From Rugalucina vietnamica (Eukaryota > Mollusca > Bivalvia > Lucinida > Lucinidae), in the NCBI GenBank assembly GCA_964017185.1, contig OZ024875.1, positions 50,485,986 through 50,549,985 of the forward strand: a DNA stretch of 64,000 nt, written 5' to 3'. Below are positions 24,061 through 35,100 of the stretch, in pieces; within the stretch, counting starts at the first letter, position 1; each line of letters opens with the position of its first letter. The position numbers and the translations under genes were made by a program. The notes beneath the pieces were generated by a model. That model searched no databases. It saw only the letters and a list, made by a program, of their open reading frames with translations, and had not been told where the DNA came from.

Positions 24061-24160
24061 TTAAATGTTTGTTTTTTTTGTTGTTGTTTGTTTTGTTTGT
24101 TTGTTTTTTTTTGGGGGGGGTGGGGGGTATTTTTTTCTTTCTTTTTTTTTTCTTTGTGTG

Positions 24161-24213
<53 letters not shown>
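24061..24213 (+). repeat. Low-complexity T/G block with (GT)n and poly-T
   Basis: Runs of T and G, a (GT)n stretch at about 24156-24174 and about 35 consecutive T at 24175-24212. The long lysine or phenylalanine frames across it are artefacts. Confidence 0.9.
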
Positions 24214-24215
<2 letters not shown>

Positions 24216-24404
24216 TTAATATTGTAAAATGTCAGGAGCATCTAAATAGAGTATGACACACACTTATTAAATTTTTTTTGCAACAAAATTTAAAGCAAAA
24301 GCTTAGCAATATATTACAGCAGGCAGGCTGATACATTTTTCCCTACCTGATTTTTTAATTTTTACTTTACTTCTTCACAGAATTTCAAAGAAGCCTCTGT
24401 GGTC

Positions 24405-24545
24405 ACTGGTGTAGTGGTTAAGTCACTCGCCTTGTAAATTAGGGGTGGCAGGTTCAATCCCTGGCTTTTTCAATCTGAGGTCTTGCCTCCCATAACCTTA
24501 GCTGTTGATTGAACATGAGATGTACTCCAAACCAACCAACTAATA
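24405..24545 (+). mobile_element. tRNA-derived SINE
   Basis: It has a Pol III A-box (TGGTGTAGTGGTTA) and B-box (GGTTCAATCCC) at tRNA-like spacing. The downstream body contains CCTTAGCTGTTGATTG, which recurs at about 63550 (CCTTAGCTGTTGACTG). The shared body identifies a SINE family rather than a tRNA gene. Confidence 0.75.
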
Positions 24546-24867
24546 GAATTCCAAAGAGATTATTTTATACACCCTATATATCCAAGTCTGATTGAGGCTA
24601 TTGCAATGCATTTCACTATAAATCAGATTTGATTATACATCTGATTCAAGTGTAGCACAGATTCTTTGTGATAGTTCAGTTGTTGTTTGTAAATTAAGCC
24701 CCATTTCACATGCCTGCATCAAGTGTATTGTGTAACAGTTGTGGGCATTTGGGAATCCAGCATTTTAGCCACATGTCAATTTTTGGATTGGTCAGTAGTC
24801 AGCAGTTCTTCTATTATGTAAAGGTCAGCATTTAGACAGTCCCCTAAATTTATTTGTTCTCTTTCAG

Positions 24868-24904
24868 ATAAAGTGAGTGTGTAACTTGCTAAAGTTACTG
24901 TAAC
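24868..24904 (+). promoter_or_regulatory. 5' UTR segment and splice acceptor of the TRIM-FG gene
   Basis: TCTCTTTCAG ends at 24867, leaving 37 nt of untranslated exon before the ATG at 24905. The context TGTAACATGG is acceptable for initiation. An upstream non-coding exon is therefore expected but was not located. Confidence 0.5.
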
Positions 24905-26126
24905 ATGGCCACAAGGGAGACTCCGAAAGCTGGAAACAGCAGCACAGATGGGTTATGTTTGTCTCCAAATACAGTTACTGGAGAGCTTACTTGCTCAATT
25001 TGCTTCGAAATTTTTGAGTCACCAAGAACTTTACCATCTTGCTTACATACTTTCTGTGAAGAATGTCTGTTCAAGGTTTTTGATCGTGCTGATAAAGATT
25101 TTGACCCAGTGTATTTGTGCCCTGTCTGTAGAAAGTCAGTGAGGCGTCCAGGGTATGGTGTGTCCATAAAGAATTGGGTCAAAGAATTTCCTGTGAATCA
25201 TGTTATCAACTCATTGCTAACAAGTTACAAGAAAAAACAAGAAGAAAACCTCCAAACGCTGAAAGGAATCAGTTCTGAGCAATGCTCCTCATGTGATGCA
25301 CTAGAAACCACAGAATTCTGTTTTGACTGCCATGAGTTCATGTGCCAAAAATGCATAGACCTACATAATCATTTCAAAGCCACCAGGCATCATAAAACCG
25401 TGTCTGTGAGTGGTATGGAAAATCTTGAAAAACAGGTCATCGAAATGTCTAAATGCACCATTTGTTCAGTACACCATGATAAAAAGCTTGAGTTTTATTG
25501 CAAAACTGACAAAATTCCTCTTTGTTCTGTCTGTGCAACTGTTGACCATAGGAAATGTATAGACATAATAACTATTGAAAATCTTATCAAAGAGACTGCA
25601 TCCATTGAAAAGGTGAAAACAGTTATGAATAAATTGAATGATATTAAACCAAAGCTAGAGTCACATGAAATGATGCTGTTAAAGAACAGAGAGAGTGTTA
25701 AAGAAGACCTGAGAAAGGTCATTAAAACAATATCTGACAGTACAAATAAAGCCATTATAAAGCTTCATGAGTTAGAGAAGAAAACTATTGAAAACTGTAA
25801 TGCACTGGAGAGGCAAATCACTGAATCGCTCAATCAAAATATTCAAAGTTGCAAGACACTAGAGCCAAATATTGGAGAATTGGTTGATAAACTGGAAGTA
25901 GCACTAAAATTTGGCTCTGAATTACAAGTGTTCCTGGAAATGGAAAAGATAAAAACTGAAGTGGATTCTGTTTTCCACTTAGCAGCTGAGAAGCATGGAG
26001 TTGCTAACACATATAAGATGACATTTAAGGAGGACAGCATTCTCTCAAAATTGATGTCAGCGTGTTCCATTGGAGAGGCTGTTAAAGAAACAGCACAATC
26101 TGAAATAAAGCCATTGACTATTGAAG
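24905..26126 (+). CDS. TRIM-FG exon 1: RING, B-boxes, coiled coil
   Basis: Residues 1-407. It carries the whole TRIM N-terminus: RING (CSICFEIF ... CPVC), B-box-like clusters (CSSC...CFDCHEFMCQKC; CTICSVHH...FYC...CSVC...H), then a heptad-rich helix. The donor is GAAG|GTAAAG at 26127, phase 1. If the intron is retained, a stop at 26153-26155 gives a 416-residue stand-alone TRIM protein. Confidence 0.88.
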
Positions 26127-29100
26127 GTAAAGTGTGTTTCATGCAGTTTGTTTGATAACCAGAATTTTCACAACTTTTTTCACACCCAGATGTTTGTGGT
26201 ACATATAATATCTCTTTTACAATTCAGACATTGTAATTTTGTTGCATTAGTCAATGATTCAAGAAACTTTATTTTCCGTCGGTTTTTATACAACAAATAA
26301 CATTAGCTACAAGAGCTATTTTCCGACATATGAAATGCTGTTCAAAACAATTACATTTTGCTAATTTGCTGTTACTTGTTGATACTTTGACTAGTAATTA
26401 TTTCAGCTGTAAAAACGATCGTTTTCCAATGAAACCCCACCTCACCTGCACTGTTCTAAAAAGTACCCACAATCATTGTTCTCAAACAAAATGTTTTAAA
26501 GAAAAAGTAGAGTGAAAACATTGCATTTTTTAAAGCTGAGCATGTTTTTATTTTGACTTTGCATTTTATTTCAGAGAAGCTTGAAAGTTCTAAACAAACT
26601 CTCTGGAAATCTATACCAAAAGCAGTGACTCCTTTGTTCAGTATAGGGACTGATCATGGACCCTTGGCTCAGCCAGCCACCAAAAACAGAAAAATGGAGA
26701 AAACAGGCGACAAAGGTATGTGTAATACTTTTAATCAAGCTCTTCTGATGCATTTTAAAGCTGCATTTATTGTATTCAAGTACCTCCTTTGTGCCAGAAA
26801 GATTACTTAATTTTTACCCCTAGATGTATGACAAAGGTAAAACCAGAATCAGTTTAACATTAACCTCTGTTAGTAGCTCTACCCAACTGAACTATTCTAC
26901 AAGTACATGTACATACAATAATACATTTATTATTCTGATAGTCGGCAAATGCATTTCAGCAGGATATACAGGTATGTTGATACATGGTTATGACAACCAG
27001 TCACAGATCATTTATATGTCAAGGACTTGTGGGTAAGCTCGGTAAGGTAGTTTTGATTCACCTGCATTTGTGGTTAGTTTGGCAGCCAATTCTATTTCAT
27101 CTATATTTTCAGGTATTGCCACCACTTTCAGTTCAGCGTCATTTGGAGGCATGGCAAATAGTTTTAGGCCACCTATAGCCTCAGGAACTACTGCATCCAC
27201 TCCCATTTCACTGACTTTTGGAGGTTTGACAACTAGTTTGAATTCACCTGTGTTCGCATTTAATACTACCAGATTCAATTCACCTGTATCTGGAGTTATG
27301 CCAACCAGTTTCAATTCACCCTTATTTGGAGGCATGGCATCCAGTTTCAATTCAACCACATCTGGATGTGTGGCACCCAGATTCAATTCAGCTTCATTCC
27401 AGGGTTTGACAGCCAGTTTCAATTCACCTGTTTCTGGAGTTATGCCAACCAGTTTCAATTCACCTGTATCTGGATGCATGACATCCACTTCCTATTCAGC
27501 TTCGTTTGGAGTTATGGCACCCAGTTTCAACTCGCCTTCATTTGGAGGTATACCACCCAGTTTCAATTCACTTGCATCTGGAGTTATGCCAGCCAGTTTC
27601 AATCCAACCACATTTGGTGGCATAGCAAATACTTCCAAGACATATTCATTTGGAGTAATGGCACCCACTTTCAACTTTCCTTCATTTGGAGGTATGCCAC
27701 CCAGTTTCAGTTCATCTTCATTCAGCCCTTTGCCACCCAGTTTCAGTTCTCCTTCATTCAGCGGTTTGACACCCAGTTTCAGTTCTCCAGTGTTCTCTGC
27801 TATGGCAGCACCTGGGACAAACCCATTTTCCATCACCACTATTGGAAACAGCTCGCTACCAAATCAGACACCAGTACATGTAACTGCCAGCAATGAAACG
27901 ATTTCAGTGAGCACCACATCTTGTGCTGGTGGGAGTGGTGGAACAACTATGCCAATGTCAACAACTGCTAATAACTTAAGGTAAAGAAGTACAACAAAAC
28001 AACAAAAGAATGTCACACATATGCTGTCGACATTTGATAAAAGTGTTGTTTTCTTTTATGTTGTTCATAACCTTATAATTCCAACTTTTCTAGTTTCCTA
28101 CATTCTGATCGGTTGTTTGGAAGACTTTATATTTTGATAAAAGCAATGTGTAAGAATACTTGGTTTTCACCTTAAGAACGGCACTACATTACGTGATTAC
28201 GTTTTGTCGGACGTTTCTTCCAAGACACGTCAACGTCTTCAAATCTAAACGTCATAAAAACAATCGATGAACGCATTATGAAAGGCGTCCAAATTAATAC
28301 GGTATTCATTCTAATTAGCGCACAGTGCCCTTAACTTTTCAATATAGCTGAAAGTTAAGGTAACAAAAAATCATTCTAATTGGCGCATACTACTAACGAA
28401 AACAACACCCCAAATTGTTGAAATAACCATGTCAAATCTATCAATGTTGATGTCATTTCAGTGTTAAAATAGTTGCAAAAAGTAGTTTTGATCAATTATG
28501 GTAAAGTGCATCTAATGTGGTATTACTGTGCAGAATTGGTGAAAAATGCTAATATACTATTTGAGCAGAGTACGCTTGTGCATGTGCTCTTCGGAAACGA
28601 CCGGGGTGTGTGCTTATTGGAGCATGTGTGCTAATTAGAACGAATACGATATTTGGATTTTTTTTCAACATGGACACACTTTTTCGTTTAACAGTTCTAA
28701 CATTGTACGGTAAGTGTTTCAATCTTGTTGTGTGTTGAAATTTGATGTTTGAATTTCTAATGTTCCTAGCCCCAGTTCTAAATCGACATGTTCTTCTATC
28801 GGTCCAGACGGCGATATTTTCTCCCAAAAGAACAACTTTGAATAAAGGGGAGGTGTTTTAAAGCTCCAGCTTTTACTGACTACCTAAAACAAGCCAGTTA
28901 TAGCTTCTATTAATTGCAAGAAGTGAGTTCTGAGCTTTGGAAATTTTAAAGATGGCTGCCTCATGAAGATCCGTTTTGCTCTATTTTCCTTCCGCTGGCT
29001 ATGAAAAATTTAAATCAATGTAAATGTAGATGAATGCAGTGTAATAAGACGAAGTTGGAATTATAAGGAATGAATCATTATTTTTGTTGATTTTATCGAT

Positions 29101-32100
29101 GTGTAAACTCAGACGAATCACTCGCAGACTTTTTCATAAAGCCCTTCCGGCTTTATTTCATAAAGCCCTTCCAGCTTTATTTAGTTAGCATGGTTAGTGT
29201 GCAGAAAGTCAGTAATTAAAGGAGTGTTTATTGTATTTTCTAATTTGAAATGAAATAACAAGGATTAATTCATTTTTTATTCAAAATCTATGGAACAGTT
29301 TCACAAAATTCTAGTGTTTTTCTGAATATCAACAGGAATTTCCCAAATTATCATTACATTACATACACATTGACCAAAAATTGCTGCTTTCTAAGATGGT
29401 TTCCCGGCAAAACCAATATAGTAACTAACCAAGTCTTTTTATCAGACAAATTGATGGAAGAAAATTATTAGTCTGCAATGACAAACAATAAATAAAATCT
29501 ATGGAAAATAATGCTTTTTTGCACTTCTTTACCTTACTTTGCACAATTTCTGGTTATAAAACTAGTGGAACAAATAAAGAATTAGCAGCACTAACGTCTG
29601 CTTCAGCAAATATCTTAACATGTAACGGAGCAAATGCTGAAAGCAAAGTATCCTCTTCAGTTATGTCTGCTAATAGTTCTGTTATAAATGGAATAAACGA
29701 ACCATCAGTAACTGCTGACAACAAAACATTCTCTTCAAATGTGTATGCTAATAGTGCTAGCATTAATGGAATAAATGAACCATCAACAGTCACTGACAAC
29801 AAAACATTCTCTCAAAAAATGTCAGCAAGTGGTTCTGGCATTAATGGAATAAATGAACCATCAACAGTCACTGACAACAAAACATTCTCTCAAAAAATGT
29901 CAGCAAGTGATTCTGGCATTAATGGAATAAATGAACCATCAACAACTGCTGATAACAAAGACACGGTTTTAACTAAGATTTCAACCAGTGGTGGGGGTAT
30001 ACCTGTGTCATCCACTGATTCAACTGGTTCTGTGTTGACATTTAGTTCATTTGCATCCAGTGTTCTCTCAACAATTGGGACTAATACTTTTTCAGTAGCA
30101 GCATCTACTACTGTTAAAGATAGTGCTAGTTCTACAGAATCTGTTTCAAAGTCTAAGACTTACAGGAAAAAGGTTCTAGAAAGGTCATACAAAAAGAAAC
30201 AAGAATCAGGAGAACAAGTAGTATCCCAGTGTCAGTCAGGTACAGCTGGAAAGGGATTTGACTTCAGCCTGAGTTCAAGTGGTGAAGGTCAAAAGGACAA
30301 CACTAATACACCAGGCGTAACAAATTTCAAGTTTGGTATCTCAGAAAATAGCTCTTCAGCTGTGCCTTTTACTAATACAGCTACTACAGTGAACACTTCA
30401 AAAACAGTTCGACCTAAACAGACATGGACTCCAGAAAATGAGCAGATGATTGATAAGATTTTCGAAAAGGTAATGCAGCTTTCAGCATCAGTGGAAAGAT
30501 GTTCTCAAGCTGCAAATCAACTTACAGTTTCAGATACCAAATTGGTAAAGAAAGCACCATCTGCATTTGTGCCATATGTTCCTATATCTGAATTAGGCCC
30601 AGTCAAGTCCAAGCCAGTTGGAATGCCTTCCACTGCAGAAGTAAAGAAAACTGTTAGCACAGAAAGGACAAGCACAAAGTCAATAGCATCTGTGAGCCAA
30701 AACTCAATATTGGACATGCCAACATCCGACAAACAGGAAAATGCAAGGAGAGTGGTGAAACCAGTGAAAAAGATGTTGCAGCATCCCTCAAACAATGCGG
30801 GTGTGAAAAAGGGAACTGGTTTAATGTTTGACACACCAACATCTGCCACCAAGTGCAATGGGAGGGGTATTATAAAACCAGTGAATAAGATATCCGAACA
30901 TTCCTCAAACAAAACTGAACAACCATTTTCACCATCAAGTCCAACCTACAATGATGCTTTTCCACCATTAACCAGTTCAGTGTCTGTACCTGATTCAATG
31001 CCAGAACACCCTGGTGTGTCCAGATCTGTGGCTAAACCCACTGGCACTGATCCTCTGAATGTTTCTAATGTAATCACTGCTAGACCAGTATCACTGACAG
31101 CAAATGTAACATCATCAGGGGCTGTAAGTGTGACACCTTTAACAACAACGCCCATAGGATCTTCAGCTTCTACAACACCTACAAGATCTTTTGCTACCAT
31201 GGCTTGTTCTGTTCCACCTGCCAAGTCAGCACCTGTAACTACTATAACCACTAAACCCACACCAGCATTGTCTGACTCTCTCACCTCAAGTTTGGCTGCT
31301 GTTAGTCTTGATACCAGCACAACAGAAGGAGGATCCCAGGCTAAACAATCTAGATCTATGCCATTACAAGGGACACCAACTTCGGGCACAATGACAGGTA
31401 AATTTGAGTTTTGCCTTTAAAGTCCCTTTTGAATTTGGCATGTAAAGGTTACTTTGTGTTTTCAAAGTCAATCTTGAAAGGATTTTAGTTCCGAATCGGT
31501 TTGTTGAACAATAATTTATGTGATAGGCTCATACATGTATCAGCCAGATATGCAGCTTCCAATACTGAATATGTGCACACGTATAAGTACGGTAGCTTGA
31601 TCAGCTTCGAATTTGGTTAAATGATAGAGGTTTATGAGAAGATTACCTGAGAGATTAAGTCTTAGGATATGGCATCTCAAAAATTGTTTCAGCCAGGAGC
31701 TTAAAATTAGTAATTTTATTGAACAGTGTCCTGGGCCCAGTTGTTCAAAACTAACGACGTCGTTAGTTAACGTTTCGTTAAAATTTCAAACATTAATAAT
31801 ACAAATACACTGTTATTTTTTGTTGAAAAAATGTGAGAATCAAGGATTCTCACATTTTTTCAACAAAAAATAACAGTGTATTTGTTACTTGAGCTGTTAT
31901 TTGCCTAACAAATTTATGTCTTAACGATATCGTTAAGCTAACGATGCTTTGAACAACTGGGTCCAGGTGTGTAAGGTCTACATGAACTAGATTTGTATTT
32001 CCTGTAGAGCCATTTAAGAAGAAAAGAAGAACAGAATGGTTTCCTGGATTGGTCAAATATACAGCGGTGCCGCCAATACATGACAGTCGGACACAGTTAG

Positions 32101-35100
32101 GTGTATGGAGGACTGGAAGTCTGGTGTTCACTTGTCCTTACTTTGAGAAGAAATGGAAATTAGAGATTTATTTTGATGGACTTAATACAAACTTGGCAAT
32201 TCCAGACTTAACCATACATGTAAGTTTGTATGTATGTATTATTTAAAAGAGGATTATAATTGTCAAATGCATATAAAATATAAATATGTAATATAAAGGT
32301 GTGACGTGTTCCACAAATTCTAGCCATTTTTCCCAAAGTGTAGAATGAATTTAATACTGTATGCAGTAAATTTATGGAAATTTTGGCATGATTTTTTGGG
32401 GGAATTTTCTGTTTTCGAATTGTGAGTTCTTGAAATTATGGTCGAATGCATGTGTAGTTTGTAAGGCTTGTAGCAGTTTATAAATAAAGAAATTTGCTTA
32501 TTTTTGTGATTTTACAACTACTTTGGCTTAATCCAAGACAAGCCAACTTCTGCTTGCTGGTAAGTCAAAGGTCTTCCCACCTAGTGTGATTTTGTTTTGT
32601 TTCAAATGAAATCATCTTATAGGAATATCTTATAGTTTCAGAAAAGGGACATACAGTGTTTACTGCTGACTGAAGCCGGACTTGTGCTCAGGGTTTATCA
32701 GCCAACAGACACTGGGGTGATGAGCAGGCTTTGCCTAAATTTCAAGCCTGAAAGCCAGGCTGTCATGCTGAATTTGAAACCCTTAGTGCACAAGATCATG
32801 AACCCACCCACTGGAGGTAAGACTGATTGCAGCCACTTTTGATGGAGGCATATAGCTTATAAGGTTTGAGACTTTGTACTGTTACTCTATATCGCTTGCA
32901 TCAAGACAGGACTAAACATACTTTTGGAAAAGCTTAAACTTGTCTTTCTTAATCATTACAAAAACCTTCCCATTGCAATGTACAGATTTTTCTAAGTTGC
33001 ACAAAAGAAAAAAAAAAAAAAGCGAAATCATAAATTTTATGAAGAAATGTGCAAAACTATTCCCTTATTATCATCAAATGCTGCTTGCTTGCAGCATCTG
33101 ACCTGGACTTTGAATAGTATGGAAAGTTCTTCAAGTTATTTTAATACACTATCATTTTCTGTTCAGGGGGAGACAATACAACAGTAACAACATCATTGCC
33201 AGCATTCAGCACAGACATTCCTACAAACTTCTCATTCAATACAGGTAATTAATGCATTGTCAAGCTATTGCAGTATGTCGAAAAACAATGCCAACAGTTG
33301 AGCCTAGATCAGGCTATCGAGGCATTTAATTCGACTTCTAGGTACGTTGATTGACAACCCTTATTTTGAAGGTATGGTTAATCAAATTTATCCACCTGAA
33401 GTACAGTTGAACAAAGCCAAAATCTCAGATACTGAAGCCCCCTTTTTAGATTTACATCTTTCTGTTGCAAATGGATTTTTAGCTCACCTGAGCCGAAGGC
33501 TCACAGGTGAGCTTATAGTATACCCATGCTCCGGCGTCCGTCGTCGTCCGTCGTCGTCCGTCGTCCGTCGTCCGTCGTTCACAATTTCAAAGATCTTCTC
33601 CTCTGAAACCGCTAGGCCAATCGAAGCCAAACTTCATATGGAGCATCCTTAGGAAGGGGGAACGAAAGTTTGTATAAATGGTCAAGGTCACATGACCAAG
33701 ATGGCCGCCATGGCTATAAATAGCTAAAACCTTTAAAAATCTTCTTCTCCAGAACCAGAAGGCCTATGATTTTGAAACTTGGCATGAAGCATCAGGCAAT
33801 GGAGCTCTACAAAGTTTGTATAAATCATGACCCTTGGATGACCTTGACCTGTTTTACGGCAAGGTCAACTTAGGCCGCCCATGCATTTGAATGGGAAAAA
33901 ATAGAAAAATGTCATTTAATGGCAGAAAACGTGCTAGGAATGAGCAAATGGACAGAATATTCATGTTTATGAAAATATTTTGGGTCCAGAGGGTTGTCTG
34001 CCCCTGCCCCGGTGCTATATACATGTGTATGACCATAATATTCAAACATCTTTTTCTCTGAAATCGCTTGGCCAATCAATGCCAAACTTTATGTGGAGCA
34101 TTCTTAGGAAGAGTGAATGAAAGTTTGTATAAATGGTCAAGGTCACATGACCAAGATGGCCGCCATGGCTATAAATAGCAAAAACCTTTAAAAATCTTCT
34201 TCTCCAGAACCAGAAGGCCTATGATTTTGAAACTTGGCATGAAGCATCAGGCAATTGAGCTCTACAAAGTTTGTATAAATCATGACCCTGGGATGACCTT
34301 GACCTGTTTTACGGCAAGGTCAACTTAGGCCGCCGATGCATTTGAATGGGAAAAAATAGAAAAATGTCATTTAATGGCAGAAAACTTGCTAGGAATGAGC
34401 AAATGGACAGAATATTCATGTTTATGAAAATATTTTGGGCCCAGAGGGTTGTCTGCCCCTGCCCCGGGGCTATATACATGTGTATGACCATAATATTCAA
34501 ACATCTTCTTCTCTGAAACCGCTTGGCCAATCATAGCAAAACTTTATGTGGAGCATTCTTAGGAAGAATGAATGAAAGTTTGTATAAATGGTCAAGGTCA
34601 CATGACCAAGATGGCCGCCATGGCTATAAATAGCAAAAACCTTTAAAAATCTTCTTCTCCAGAACCAGAAGGCCTATGATTTTGAAACTTGGCATGAAGC
34701 ATCAGGCAATGGAGCTCTACAAAGTTTGTATAAATCATGACCCTGGGATGACCTTGACCTGTTTTACGGCAAGGTCAACTTAGGCCGCCGATGCATTTGA
34801 ATGGGAAAAAATAGAAAAATGTCATTTAATGGCAGAAAACTTGCTAGGAATGAGCAAATGGACAGAATATTCATATTAATGAAAATATTTTGGACCCAGA
34901 GGGTTGTCTGCCCCTGCCTTGGGGCTATATACATGTGTATGACCATAATATTCAAACATCTTCTCTGAAACCGCTTGGCCAATCAAAGCCAAACTTTTTG
35001 TGGAGCATTCTTAGGAAGAGTGAATGAAAATTTGTATAAATGGTCAAGGTCACATGACCAAGATGGCTGCCATGGCTATAAATAGTAAAAACCTTTAAAA

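Noticed and set aside
24035-24256. Lys-rich and Phe-rich frames
   Set aside because: Products of poly-T and (GT)n low-complexity DNA.
27012-27839. Long minus-strand frames antisense to the FG-repeat exon, with a GELKL-type 12-residue repeat
   Set aside because: They are shadows of the 36-bp repeat, which lacks stops in several frames. No splice or start context supports them.
27366-27896. Second plus-strand frame with QFQF repeats over the FG exon
   Set aside because: Same cause: repeat unit length is a multiple of three. Frame 1 connects to flanking exons in phase, this one does not.
33854-34982. Three similar 72-73-residue minus-strand frames
   Set aside because: One per tandem pearl unit, with no independent coding evidence.
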